Assembly: GCF_002307355.1 (NCBI RefSeq)
Contig: NZ_CP017481.1
Span: 1,550,001 to 1,614,000 of the forward strand
Length of the DNA: 64,000 nucleotides
Source: Pectobacterium polaris
GTDB taxonomy: Bacteria > Pseudomonadota > Gammaproteobacteria > Enterobacterales > Enterobacteriaceae
Direction of reading: 5' to 3'
Notes under the pieces: generated by a model
Told to the model about the DNA's origin: nothing
Databases searched by the model: none
Seen by the model: only the letters and a program-made list of their open reading frames with translations
Part shown: positions 20,862 to 29,658 of the stretch, piece after piece
Layout: every line of letters starts with the position of its first letter
Numbering within the stretch: the first letter of the stretch is position 1
Made by a program: the position numbers and the translations under genes

Positions 20862-20900
20862 ATGATTTTACTGTGCCCGTTACTGTGCATGCTGGCCTGA
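20862..20900 (+). CDS. Candidate 12-aa leader-like peptide (Leu/Cys-rich)
   Basis: ATG at 20862 reads MILLCPLLCMLA and stops at TGA 20898-20900. The AGGGGA at 20851-20856 gives an excellent ribosome site. Five of twelve residues are Leu and two are Cys. A hairpin follows at once (AGC-GTGGG with CCCAC-GCT, 20906-20932), and a rho-independent terminator lies about 100 bp on. This is the layout of a leader/attenuation unit or a short sORF transcript, but no biosynthetic gene follows directly; the next gene starts 330 bp beyond the terminator. Function unknown. Confidence 0.35.
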   Translation: MILLCPLLCMLA

Positions 20901-20998
20901 AATAAAGCGGTGGGTTTCTCATAAGGCCCACGCTTTGCAAGAGCAATCATCATGGTAAGCGTTTTCCCTCTTATTCATACCCACAACTGTGTCTCTTT

Positions 20999-21024
20999 GG
21001 CCGCTTATGCGGCCTTTTTTTATG
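20999..21024 (+). terminator. Rho-independent terminator of an unassigned short transcript
   Basis: GGCCGC-TTAT-GCGGCC followed by TTTTTTTATG. Strong, and not at the end of any annotated gene. With a promoter near 20830 it would end a transcript of about 190 nt covering the small ORF at 20862-20900. Confidence 0.85.
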
Positions 21025-21352
21025 CATGATTTTTATTATAAGACGTTAGGCGTGGTTCTATTTTTACATCACAGCGTGCTTTACATCATTCAGGTTTTTA
21101 TCTATCGTGGTGCTTTACATAACTTTATATACCTGACAATTCATTAATCATTATTGTGGAATGCTGACAAAAATAAGCCTAATTTACGTCCATAGGATTC
21201 AAGATGGTGCTGTTCAGTTTTCTGGCATAACGATTAATGAAATTTTCTCAAAAGCCCATTTATTAAAACCCTATTTATCAGAGAAAGCGTGCTTGATAAA
21301 TTACCTCTCGCAATATAGTTCATTCCCTTCCCTACTTTATGAGGTAATTTTT

Positions 21353-21604
21353 ATGTTTAAGAAAATGATTCTGACTGCACTTTTCATCCTGCCTTTCTCT
21401 GGCAGCGTTCTGGCTGCACAGGAAGTGTCTACTGTGAACCATAATGAAAATCATACGCTTATCCGCGTGGCGGGTGGATCATCGGTTGATGATGTAACGC
21501 AATTACTACAGGAAAAAGCGGAAAGACTGGGAGCGAAGTCATTTAAAGTCGTCTCTATCAGCGGTAATGACTTTCTCACCGGTACTGCAAAGATTTATAA
21601 ATAA
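21353..21604 (+). CDS. BhsA/McbA-like DUF1471 periplasmic protein
   Basis: 83-aa small secreted protein of the YdgH/BhsA/McbA family, whose members affect biofilm formation and stress tolerance in enterobacteria. Signal peptide MFKKMILTALFILPFSGSVLAA, then the single DUF1471 domain ending GAKSFKVVSISGNDFLTGTAKIYK, which closely matches the family C-terminus. The frame is open from 21161, but the ATG at 21353 with GAGGT 8 nt upstream gives the signal peptide at the right place. It is monocistronic and ends at a terminator. Families of this type are stress-induced; regulation here is not visible. Confidence 0.88.
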   Translation: MFKKMILTALFILPFSGSVLAAQEVSTVNHNENHTLIRVAGGSSVDDVTQLLQEKAERLGAKSFKVVSISGNDFLTGTAKIYK

Positions 21605-21684
21605 AAGCCGCAATATAACGTATACGCCCCATTTTCCTGGCAAGGAAAAAAATATATGCATGACATTACTGATGTCGTAATTTT

Positions 21685-21726
21685 AAAAAGTCGTCCGGCA
21701 ATAAAAACCGGACTGACTTTTTATCT
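21685..21726 (+). terminator. Terminator of the BhsA-like gene
   Basis: AAAAAGTC-GTCCGG, 9-nt loop, CCGGAC-TGACTTTTT then ATCTTTT. The rest of the gap to 21979 shows no gene. Confidence 0.9.
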
Positions 21727-21979
21727 TTTACGCGTAGAAATCATCCGAATTGCATTTTCTTCTCCCCTCAATTATCCCACCCCCAACGAGCAGCAATCCG
21801 TTATCCATAGAGAGGGAAACATGGGTTCTGGCAGCAGGTGCGTGATGCGATTACTCGCGCGATATCTGGCTTTTTTGTATTGCTGAATTTTTTTCACAAG
21901 CACATGGCAATTGCCTTATCTAATCAACACTCGCTTGGTCAATTAGTATTTGCACATAGTTTGAAAATGGAACGACGTA

Positions 21980-23200
21980 ATGAATGCATTAAATAAGACA
22001 ACAGCATCAGGAGAGCCAACTCATCACCCAGTATGGGGGGCGGTGTTTTCAATGGCACTGGGCGTGGTTGTACTTATCGCCTCTGAATTTATGCCCGTCA
22101 GCCTCCTCACGCCGATCGCTCAGGATCTGGCGATTAGCCAAGGACAGGCGGGTCAGGCTATTTCCGTTTCCGGATTCTTTGCCGTTATCACGAGCCTGCT
22201 GAATACCCCGTTGACCGGTCATCTGGATCGTAAAAAAGTGCTGATCGGCTTTACCTTCCTTCTTACCCTCTCAGGTTTGATTGTCACGTTTGCGTCGAAT
22301 GGCGTGATGTTTATGTCGGGACGAGCGTTGCTGGGCGTGGCAATTGGGGGATTCTGGTCGATGTCCACGGCGACGGTAATGCGCCTTGTTCCCACGCATG
22401 CTGTGGCAAAGGGGCTCGCGTTGATTAACGGCGGAAATGCCTTGGCTGCGACGATAGCGGCACCGCTCGGAAGTTTCCTCGGTCAGTACATTGGCTGGCG
22501 TGGGTCGTTTTTCATTGTCGTTCCTCTGGCCGTAATCGCGTTTATCTGGCAGTGGCGCAGTATTCCCTCTATGCCGGGTAATAAAGATAAGAACGTATCG
22601 GTTAACCCCTTTCGCCTTCTGCGTATTCCACAGGTGTCGCTGGGCATGACGGGCATTATGTTCTTCTTTATGGGGCAGTTTGCGGTGTTCACCTATCTTC
22701 GACCGTTTCTGGAGGAGATTACGCAGATTTCTGTCACACAGTTATCGTTGCTGTTATTGGCACTTGGTGGATTTGGGCTGATTGGCACCTGGTTTATTGG
22801 GCATTTACTGCAACGTCGACTCTTTGCGTATCTGATTGCCATCCCGTTGTTCATGGCCGTTATTGCTGGGCTGCTGATCGAAATGGGAACCTCATTTATG
22901 GCTGTCGGCATCCTCCTTGCGCTGTGGGGATTGATTGCCACACCGATGCCTGTCGTCTGGGGGCTGTGGTTGAGTAAGGCACTCCCTCATGATGCCGAGG
23001 CTGGCGGTGGCCTGATGGTGGCCGTGATTCAGGCTGCCATCACATTAGGTGCCGGTCTGGGAGGTGTGCTTTTCGATTCGGTAGGGTGGTGGAGCCCTTT
23101 CGCATTCGGCCTGATTTTATTGCTTGGCTCGGCTTATTTTGCGTGGCTGACGAAAAATAACAGCGTGAAAATGAATATATCAGTCGTTGAATATAAATAA
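21980..23200 (+). CDS. MFS efflux transporter, NepI-like (DHA1 family)
   Basis: 406-aa 12-TM inner-membrane drug/nucleoside:proton antiporter. The N-terminal part (FMPVSLLTPIAQDLAISQGQAGQAISVSGFFAV) and the motif GRALLGVAIGGFWSMSTATVMRLVP closely parallel E. coli NepI, a purine ribonucleoside exporter. LDRKKVLIG is the motif-A-like loop. Whether it exports ribonucleosides or another compound cannot be read from sequence. The RibD-like gene follows after 31 bp on the same strand, so they are likely co-transcribed. Confidence 0.85.
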   Translation: MNALNKTTASGEPTHHPVWGAVFSMALGVVVLIASEFMPVSLLTPIAQDLAISQGQAGQAISVSGFFAVITSLLNTPLTGHLDRKKVLIGFTFLLTLSGLIVTFASNGVMFMSGRALLGVAIGGFWSMSTATVMRLVPTHAVAKGLALINGGNALAATIAAPLGSFLGQYIGWRGSFFIVVPLAVIAFIWQWRSIPSMPGNKDKNVSVNPFRLLRIPQVSLGMTGIMFFFMGQFAVFTYLRPFLEEITQISVTQLSLLLLALGGFGLIGTWFIGHLLQRRLFAYLIAIPLFMAVIAGLLIEMGTSFMAVGILLALWGLIATPMPVVWGLWLSKALPHDAEAGGGLMVAVIQAAITLGAGLGGVLFDSVGWWSPFAFGLILLLGSAYFAWLTKNNSVKMNISVVEYK

Positions 23201-23231
23201 TGTCTGGATTTAGCGTCAGGAGTTTAAAGAT

Positions 23232-23954
23232 ATGCACACCCGTATGAGACCTAAAATTATTTGCCATATGATCAGTTCAGTCGATGGCCGATTACAGGTC
23301 GAGCGATGGACAGCACCCGCAAAAGGGACAGATCGTAATATTGTCAGCTCAACCTATGAAACTGTCGCCTCTCGTTTGGAGGCGCAAGGATGGGTGGTTG
23401 GCCGCAAGAGTATGGAGCCGATGGCAAAAGGGAAACGCGGAATAGCTTACCCGGCTGCAACGGATATGCGCCATACGTTCATTGGTCACCGCAATGGCCG
23501 CAGTATCGCCGTTGCCATCGACCCACACGGCAAGCTGCATTACGGTAAATCACATCGTGGTGATGAGCATTTCGTCGCAGTGCTCGGCAATAATGTCTCT
23601 GATTCTTATCTATCTGAGCTACGTGAAGAAGGTGTTTCCTATCTTTTTGCTGGAGATGATGGGGCGGATCTCCATCAGGCAATGGAAACGCTGAATAAAG
23701 ATTTCGGCATTGAGACCCTCCTGCTTGAAGGCGGTGGAATAACCAATGGTACTTTCCTTAAAGCAGGACTGATTGATGAACTGAGTCTGCTTATTTATCC
23801 GGGGATTGATGGATTGGCGAGTGCACCAAGTATTTTTCACTACCTTGGTGAAGAAGGTGAAAAGCCAGCAAAAGGCGTTTCTTTACGTCTACTGTCCAGT
23901 GAAATACTGGATGAGGGCATCGTATGGCTTCGTTATGCATTCGAAAGGGAATAA
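23232..23954 (+). CDS. RibD C-terminal / dihydrofolate reductase-like family protein
   Basis: 240-aa pyrimidine-reductase/DHFR-fold protein. ICHMISSVDGRL at the N-terminus is the NADPH-fold start, VGRKSMEPM follows, and the LLLEGGGITNGTFLKAGLIDELSLLIYPGI segment is the strongest RibD-C signature. It lacks the RibD deaminase domain, so a direct role in riboflavin synthesis is doubtful; it is probably an NADPH-dependent reductase of unknown substrate. AGGAG sits 9 nt before the ATG. It lies 31 bp after the NepI-like gene. Confidence 0.85.
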   Translation: MHTRMRPKIICHMISSVDGRLQVERWTAPAKGTDRNIVSSTYETVASRLEAQGWVVGRKSMEPMAKGKRGIAYPAATDMRHTFIGHRNGRSIAVAIDPHGKLHYGKSHRGDEHFVAVLGNNVSDSYLSELREEGVSYLFAGDDGADLHQAMETLNKDFGIETLLLEGGGITNGTFLKAGLIDELSLLIYPGIDGLASAPSIFHYLGEEGEKPAKGVSLRLLSSEILDEGIVWLRYAFERE

Positions 23955-23982
23955 AACCGATCCATTTTTCATGATTTTCCGA

Positions 23983-24016
23983 AGGCTCACCGTGAGTTAA
24001 TCGGTGGGCCTGTTTA
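23983..24016 (+). terminator. Hairpin after the RibD-like gene
   Basis: AGGCTCACCG (23983-23992) pairs with CGGTGGGCCT (24002-24011) with one mismatch, then GTTTA. A weak terminator. Confidence 0.5.
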
Positions 24017-24068
24017 CCGAGTCAGGCATTTTATTATTGCCTTTCCTTTATCTCTGTAGGCTGTAAAT

Positions 24069-25193
24069 ATGATGGTTATTAAAAAAAGAAAGTTAATTTC
24101 CGTAATTATTCTGTTACTTCTGATCATTACGACATCGGTGTTCTTCTTCCTCAGAACGCCGGTTTTTGGTGAGCAACCCGAAGGTACTCGCCTTGAGCGA
24201 ATTGAAAAATCAGCTAATTATGTTAATGGTGAGTTTAGAAATCAGATCAATACGCCGATGTTTTCAGAAGGAAATAATTTCCTTACCGTTAATATTAGCT
24301 ATCTGTTTGCCAAAACATCTCGGCTTGTTCCAGAAACACCGTTGCCCGTTGTGAAAACGGATCTGAAAAATCTCAATAGAAATACGGACACGGTCATCTG
24401 GTTGGGGCATTCGTCTTATTTCATTCAGTTAGACGGCAAGCGTATGTTGGTGGATCCGGTCTTCAGTGAGCGGGCCTCTCCGGTTGCATTGGGTGGTACG
24501 GCATTCACAGGAACGACGCTCTACAGTGTCGAGGATATGCCGGATATTGATTATCTGCTCATTACGCATGACCACTATGATCACCTCGATTACCCAACGA
24601 TCAGCCAGCTTAAAAGCAAGGTAGACCGCGTGATTACTGGACTGGGCGTCGGCCAGGATTTTGTTCGTTGGGGATATTCAGAGGCAAAAATTTATGAGTT
24701 GGACTGGAATGATGCGTTCAACACTCAATCTGAACTGACATTTTATTCAATCCCGGCTCGTCACTATTCTGGTCGAGCGCTGACAGCCAATAAAACGCTT
24801 TGGACAGGGTATGTGATTGAATCCGGCAGCAAGCGCATTCTGTTAAGTGGCGATAGCGGATACGGTCCTCACTATCAGGACATCGCGGCTCGCTTTAAAC
24901 ACTTTGATCTGGTTGCTCTCGATATGGGGCAATATGATCCACTGTGGCCGTATATTCATATGACCCCAGAAGAAGCCTCGCGTGTTGCCCTCGAATTAAA
25001 TGCGAAATCTCTGCTTCCTGCTCACGTCGGGCGCTTTGCGCTTGCAAGTCACCCTTGGGACGATCCCTTCAAGCGTATTACTGCGGTCAGCAAAGGAAAA
25101 AATTATCAGCTTCTGACGCCAAAAATTGGTGAGCCGATTGAGCTTGATAATACACAGCAGAAATTCGGTGCCTGGTGGGAAGGGATTAATTAA
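24069..25193 (+). CDS. Membrane-anchored MBL-fold metallo-hydrolase (NAPE-PLD/UlaG-like)
   Basis: 374 aa. An N-terminal hydrophobic anchor (about residues 9-28, ISVIILLLLIITTSVFFFL) is followed by a metallo-beta-lactamase domain with ITHDHYDHLD (H167, H169, D171, H172), the ARHYSGRAL loop, SGDSGYG (metal-bridging Asp) and LPAHVGRFALASH. This arrangement (WLGHSSYFIQLDGKRMLVDPVFSERASP) is that of the NAPE-PLD-like branch, whose known member cleaves N-acyl-phosphatidylethanolamines. The catalytic domain probably faces the periplasm. Substrate unproven. It is followed by the quinone oxidoreductase gene after 65 bp. Confidence 0.85.
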   Translation: MMVIKKRKLISVIILLLLIITTSVFFFLRTPVFGEQPEGTRLERIEKSANYVNGEFRNQINTPMFSEGNNFLTVNISYLFAKTSRLVPETPLPVVKTDLKNLNRNTDTVIWLGHSSYFIQLDGKRMLVDPVFSERASPVALGGTAFTGTTLYSVEDMPDIDYLLITHDHYDHLDYPTISQLKSKVDRVITGLGVGQDFVRWGYSEAKIYELDWNDAFNTQSELTFYSIPARHYSGRALTANKTLWTGYVIESGSKRILLSGDSGYGPHYQDIAARFKHFDLVALDMGQYDPLWPYIHMTPEEASRVALELNAKSLLPAHVGRFALASHPWDDPFKRITAVSKGKNYQLLTPKIGEPIELDNTQQKFGAWWEGIN

Positions 25194-25258
25194 TTCGCTA
25201 ACCAAGGGGCATGTTTCACGCTCCTATTACTTTTGCTAAAAGAGAAAAGGAGGAATTA

Positions 25259-26230
25259 ATGAAAGCGATATGCATACATCAAACTGGCGGCCCCGACGTT
25301 CTTACTCCAGAGAATATGAGTTTGGGTAAACTGGGGGCTGGCGAAATTCTCGTCAGAAATAGGGCGGTGGGGGTCAATTTTACGGATATTTATTCCCGAA
25401 GCGGCGTATTCCCGCCAGCCTCATTCCCTTTTGTACCAGGAAAAGAGGCAGCAGGTGAAATCGTTGACGTCGGTGCTGGCGTGACCGGCTTTAAACCCGG
25501 CGACCGCATTGCCTATGTAGAAACTCTCGGTGCCTACGCAGAGATGAGCATCGTTCCTGAGCATTTTGTCGTTCATCTGCCTGATTCAGTGAGTTATGTC
25601 ACGGCGGCGGCGTCGATGCTCAAAGGGCTGACCGCCCACTTTTTGAGCCACAGAGCGTTCAAGGTGAAACCGGGGCAGACCGTTATGATTCATGCTGTAG
25701 CGGGTGGCGTGGGCTCCATACTGAGCCAGTGGGTTAAACAGCTCGGCGCTACCGTCATCGGCACGGTGGGCACGGCTGAAAAAGCCGCTATCGCCCGACG
25801 TAACGGATGCGACCACGTTATCAATTATAACGAAGAGAATTTTGTCGAGAGAGTGAAGGATATTACCGGCGGTAAAGGTTGTGATGTCGTCTACGACGGC
25901 GTAGGCCAGGCAACCTTCCCCGGTTCTCTTGACTGCCTGCGCCCGTTTGGATACTTCGTTAGCTACGGAATGGCATCTGGCGCGATTCCCCCTTTTGATA
26001 TCCGCATTCTGGCTGAAAAAGGGTCACTTTATGCCACATGGCCGGGGCTAACTCAGTACCTACATGAGCGTGAGGATGTGATTACCATGAGCCGCGCGCT
26101 GTTTGAGGTAATGGCATCCGGCGGCGTTAAAATCGAGCCCCCGTTGGAACTGCCACTGGAAAGCGCAGAAGAAGCGCACCGCCAGCTTGAATCTCGTTCT
26201 GCCACACGAACCATGGTACTCATTCCGTAA
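25259..26230 (+). CDS. NADPH:quinone oxidoreductase (zinc-free MDR family)
   Basis: 323-aa member of the QOR branch of medium-chain dehydrogenases. NFTDIYSRSGVFP and FVPGKEAAGEIVDVGAGV belong to the catalytic domain, and the zinc-ligand cysteines of alcohol dehydrogenases are absent. The NADPH-binding motif is HAVAGGVGSILSQWVKQLGATVIGTVGT. Likely a one- or two-electron reductase of quinones or enones. The frame extends to 25211, but AAAGGAGGAA lies 5-12 nt before the ATG at 25259 and fixes the start. An inverted repeat CCTTAGCCTG/CAGGCTAAGG follows at 26250-26272. Confidence 0.93.
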   Translation: MKAICIHQTGGPDVLTPENMSLGKLGAGEILVRNRAVGVNFTDIYSRSGVFPPASFPFVPGKEAAGEIVDVGAGVTGFKPGDRIAYVETLGAYAEMSIVPEHFVVHLPDSVSYVTAAASMLKGLTAHFLSHRAFKVKPGQTVMIHAVAGGVGSILSQWVKQLGATVIGTVGTAEKAAIARRNGCDHVINYNEENFVERVKDITGGKGCDVVYDGVGQATFPGSLDCLRPFGYFVSYGMASGAIPPFDIRILAEKGSLYATWPGLTQYLHEREDVITMSRALFEVMASGGVKIEPPLELPLESAEEAHRQLESRSATRTMVLIP

Positions 26231-26249
26231 TGCATTGATGGGTCATCGT

Positions 26250-26284
26250 CCTTAGCCTGAAACAGGCTAAGGCGTGACATTTTC
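26250..26284 (+). terminator. Inverted repeat between convergent quinone reductase and tetR-type genes
   Basis: CCTTAGCCTG-AAA-CAGGCTAAGG, perfect 10-bp stem, followed by CGTGACATTTTC. The U tract is weak. Confidence 0.6.
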
Positions 26285-26304
26285 AACCGCCACTGTTCAG
26301 TTTT

Positions 26305-26958
26305 TCAACCTTTCGTGGTCTGCGCATCCCATCCTGACAGGGCGTATTGAACGATATTCTCAAGCTCCGAGCGGCTGGTGCCATCGCGTGATTGCAGCAC
26401 CATTCCGCCCTGTATCGCGAGAACATAGCGCGCCAGCCCGTTAACATTCAGCGCGGCGTCCAATTCTCCCTCGGACACCGCTTGCTTAAAGCGTGTTTCT
26501 AGCTTTTTCAGCGCCTGTGCGCGCGCGTCCCGCACGATAGCGCCAAGGGTAGAATTTCCCTCTTCGCCGACGGCGGACAGCACCAACATACAGCCGGGAG
26601 GGTCGTCTGAACCGTTTGCCCCGGTAAGCGCTGCAGCGGAATCCATCAGGTAGGCCTGAACGGCATCACGGGCCGTCTGGGCGCTATCGAAACCCGCCCA
26701 AACGCGCGGACCGTAGTGTTCGGCGTAATAGCGAACTGCTTCGGCGTACAGCTCCTCTTTCGACCCAAACGCGGCATACAGGCTGGGCGATCCGATCCCC
26801 ATTGCGGCAGTGAGATCGGACATGGAGGTGGCAGAAAAGCCCTTGTGCCAGAAAAGGTGTGTCGCTTTTTCCAGCGCTTTTTCGCGATCGAACGCCCGTG
26901 GTCGCCCTTTGGCAGGACGTTCCGTTGCTACGTTTTTAGGAGTAAATGAATTCTGCAT
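26305..26958 (-). CDS. TetR/AcrR family repressor
   Basis: 217 aa. The HTH at about residues 28-70 (ALEKATHLFWHKGFSATSMSDLTAAMGIGSPSLYAAFGSKEELY) is typical of the AcrR-like branch with a C-terminal ligand domain (TetR_C). It is divergent from the SDR gene with an 82-bp intergenic space, so it most likely represses both itself and the SDR gene. I could not pick out a convincing operator palindrome in that gap. Confidence 0.93.
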   Translation of the reverse strand: MQNSFTPKNVATERPAKGRPRAFDREKALEKATHLFWHKGFSATSMSDLTAAMGIGSPSLYAAFGSKEELYAEAVRYYAEHYGPRVWAGFDSAQTARDAVQAYLMDSAAALTGANGSDDPPGCMLVLSAVGEEGNSTLGAIVRDARAQALKKLETRFKQAVSEGELDAALNVNGLARYVLAIQGGMVLQSRDGTSRSELENIVQYALSGWDAQTTKG

Positions 26959-27040
26959 CGTTCGTTACATAAATGGATTGACGGTTACCCAGAGGGCGTT
27001 TATAACATTATATATCAATCACTACAAAATAGGATAAACG

Positions 27041-27781
27041 ATGACCGAACTTGCAGGTAAAAAAGCGCTGGTGACTGGCGCATCTCGCGGCATTGGTGCG
27101 GCCATTGCGCTTGAACTGGCGGAGAAAGGCGCAGATGTGGCGATCACCTACCAGAACTCTGAGGCACGGGCATTGGAGGTAGTGCGGGCGATTGAAGCAA
27201 AAGGCCGTCGCGCCTTCGCGATAAAGGCCGACAGCGCGGACGCCGAAGCCGTTGTGCGTTCGGTGAATGAGGCAGCAGACGCGCTGGGCGGTCTGGATAT
27301 TCTCGTCAATAACGCCGGGATTGCCCGCGGCGGCATGCTGTCGCAACTGAGCCTGGCGGATATTGACGACACGCTGAACGTGAATGTGCGTGCCGTGTTG
27401 CTGGCATCGCAAGCGGCCATCCCGCATTTAGGTCAGGGAGGTCGTATTATCTCGATAGGATCGAGTGTCGCCGAGCGTGTTCCGATGCCGGGAATGTCGG
27501 TCTACGCGATGTCTAAATCGGCGCTACTGTCTTTCACCCGCGGGCTGGCGCGTGAGCTGGGGCCGAATGGTATCACCGTGAATCTGGTGCATCCGGGGTC
27601 AACCGATACCGATATGAACCCGGCTGACGGTGAGTATTCCGAGGCGCAGCGTTCGTCGATCGCACTGGGTCATTATGGCAAGCCTGAAGACATTGCGGCA
27701 GCCGTCGCGTTTCTGGCGAGCCCGGCAGCCCGGCAGATTACGGGAACCGGGATCACGGTGGATGGCGGATCTAACGCTTAA
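27041..27781 (+). CDS. SDR family NAD(P)-dependent oxidoreductase
   Basis: 246-aa classical short-chain dehydrogenase/reductase. Cofactor motif TGASRGIG at 12-19, NNAGIA at 90-95, catalytic Ser at about 141, Y155 and K159 in YAMSK, and the C-terminal TGTGITVDGGSNA. FabG-like in length and sequence style, but the isolated context with a divergent TetR gene suggests a xenobiotic or carbonyl reductase rather than fatty-acid synthesis. Confidence 0.93.
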   Translation: MTELAGKKALVTGASRGIGAAIALELAEKGADVAITYQNSEARALEVVRAIEAKGRRAFAIKADSADAEAVVRSVNEAADALGGLDILVNNAGIARGGMLSQLSLADIDDTLNVNVRAVLLASQAAIPHLGQGGRIISIGSSVAERVPMPGMSVYAMSKSALLSFTRGLARELGPNGITVNLVHPGSTDTDMNPADGEYSEAQRSSIALGHYGKPEDIAAAVAFLASPAARQITGTGITVDGGSNA

Positions 27782-27936
27782 CGCGAGCTTTATCCTGTTT
27801 CATCTTGCCGAGGTGGATAAGCCGCGTCGGCAGGATGATGTTCAGACGGTGGCGGTCATTTACAGGTGGCTGCGGTATGATGCGAGTACACGATAACGTT
27901 TGGTGAATACCGAATCGACGGCAGGTGTACGCGCTT

Positions 27937-28833
27937 ATGAAAGTCACGCTTGAGGAACTTCAGGCTTTTGTGGTGGTGATCGACACCGGTTCGATCACGG
28001 CGGCAGCGGAGCAGCTTGGGCAAACCACGTCGGGTATCAGCCGGGCGCTGCGGCGTCTGGAGGACAAGCTGGGGACGACGTTGCTGCATCGTACTACGCG
28101 ACGCCTCTCGCTGTCTGAAGAGGGCATGATGTTTCTTGAGCACGCCCGTGGCGTGATTCACGCCGTGGAACATGCTGAAGAACAGGTGCTGCTGCGCCAC
28201 GAGCAACCGAGCGGACGACTGCGGATTAACTCAGGTTCGGCATTTATGCAGCATGTGATTGTGCCGCTGGTGCCGGAATTTCGCCGCCGCTATCCCAAGA
28301 TCGTTCTTGAACTCAATACCGATGATTTCATTATTGATTTGCTTGAACAGCATACCGATATCGCCATTCGCATTGGCACGCTCAAAGACTCCACTATTCA
28401 TGCCCGACCGCTCGGCGCAAGCAAGCTGCGAATCGTCGCCAGCCCTGACTACCTGGAACAGCATGGTACACCTGTGACGGTTGAGTCATTGGCCAATCAT
28501 TGTTGTCTGGGGTTTACTCAGTCGGAGTCACTGAATCACTGGCCGCTGCGGCACGAGCTTCAGGATTTCTATCCCATCACGCCCACTCTGTCGGCATCAA
28601 ACGGTGAGATATTGCGTCAGCTGGCGCTACGGGGCGAAGGGATTGTGCGCATGTCCAACTTCCTGATTCGGGAAGATTTAGCGGCGGGGCGACTGGTGCC
28701 GATCCTCACCGAAGAGACGGTGGACGCCAGTCTGCCGGTCTACGCAGTGTATTATCGCAATAGTCAGCTAGCGGCGCGCATTACCTGCTTTCTCGATTTC
28801 ATGAGCGAGACGCTCGCGGAAAATCCGCTGTGA
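27937..28833 (+). CDS. LysR family transcriptional regulator
   Basis: 298-aa LTTR with HTH at residues 4-60 (ELQAFVVVIDTGSITAAAEQLGQTTSGISRALRRLEDKLG) and an effector domain from about residue 88. The frame also opens at GTG 27925, but the ATG at 27937 has a better ribosome-site distance and gives the usual short N-terminus. It is convergent with mdaB. In several enterobacteria a LysR gene neighbours mdaB-like quinone reductases, so mdaB control is a reasonable guess only. Confidence 0.92.
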   Translation: MKVTLEELQAFVVVIDTGSITAAAEQLGQTTSGISRALRRLEDKLGTTLLHRTTRRLSLSEEGMMFLEHARGVIHAVEHAEEQVLLRHEQPSGRLRINSGSAFMQHVIVPLVPEFRRRYPKIVLELNTDDFIIDLLEQHTDIAIRIGTLKDSTIHARPLGASKLRIVASPDYLEQHGTPVTVESLANHCCLGFTQSESLNHWPLRHELQDFYPITPTLSASNGEILRQLALRGEGIVRMSNFLIREDLAAGRLVPILTEETVDASLPVYAVYYRNSQLAARITCFLDFMSETLAENPL

Positions 28834-28873
28834 GGCGTGACCCACAGCGGTAGAAAGGGACCTAAAACACCGA

Positions 28874-29455
28874 TCAGGCAACGTGTTCGTCCAGATGCTG
28901 GCGGTAATTTGCAAGATAAGTCGGGACGTCCGGTTCTTTCATCACATCATTGCAGATGAAGGTCGGCAGTAGGGATAACCCGATGAACTGGTTCGCTTTA
29001 TGGAACGGCAGATACACGCCGTCCACGCCCACACCGTGGAAAAACTGTTCTGGATCGTTGAAGGCTTCCAGCGGCGCATTCCACGTCAGAGACAGCATGT
29101 ATTTCCGACCCTGCAACAATCCACCAGAACCGTATTTCTTACTGGCATCTGAACGGCTACGACCATCGCTGGCATAAAGCGAACCGTGACCAGCAGTAAA
29201 CACCTCATCGATGTATTTCTTCAGGATCCACGGTGTATCCATCCACCATCCGGGCATCTGGTAAATGATGGTGTCCGCCCACAGGTAGTTCTGAATTTCC
29301 TGTTCAATATCATAGCCGTTGTCCACGATCGTCACGCGGACGTCGTGGCCTTTATCGCGCAGAAAATTGGCGGCGACATCGGTAAGGGTTTGGTTCAACT
29401 CACCTTTGGAGTGGGCGAATGATTTGCCTGCGTTAATCAGCAAAATGTTCTGCAT
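28874..29455 (-). CDS. mdaB: NADPH:quinone oxidoreductase MdaB
   Basis: 193-aa flavodoxin-like FAD enzyme that reduces quinones by two electrons and confers resistance to quinone-type drugs. ILLINAGKSFAHSKGELN is the flavin phosphate loop. WADTIIYQMPGWWMDTPWILKKYIDEVF and SDASKKYGSGGLLQGRKYMLSLTWNAP are near identical to the E. coli protein. In E. coli mdaB lies a little upstream of parC, so this may be the only core gene left in the parE-parC interval. Confidence 0.95.
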   Translation of the reverse strand: MQNILLINAGKSFAHSKGELNQTLTDVAANFLRDKGHDVRVTIVDNGYDIEQEIQNYLWADTIIYQMPGWWMDTPWILKKYIDEVFTAGHGSLYASDGRSRSDASKKYGSGGLLQGRKYMLSLTWNAPLEAFNDPEQFFHGVGVDGVYLPFHKANQFIGLSLLPTFICNDVMKEPDVPTYLANYRQHLDEHVA

Positions 29456-29609
29456 AGGTCTGTTCTCGAATCGGTTATCAGCGAAGATGTTGGGCGTAGT
29501 CTAGAGGAGAGAGCAGTGCAGAAAAATGTGCGCTAGCGCATAACACTGTTGACTGAATATCAACAATCAGAAGTCGGTGGACGTCATATTGAAATAATGT
29601 GGGTGAAGT

Positions 29610-29639
29610 AAAAAGGCAAGAGAATCCTTCCCTTGCCTT
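29610..29639 (-). terminator. Terminator of the PTS/aldolase operon
   Basis: On the minus strand AAGGCAAG, 11-nt loop, CTTGCCTT then TTTAC, about 20 bp past the stop of the last aldolase gene. Confidence 0.85.
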
Positions 29640-29658
29640 GTTCAATGCGTTTAGCGAA

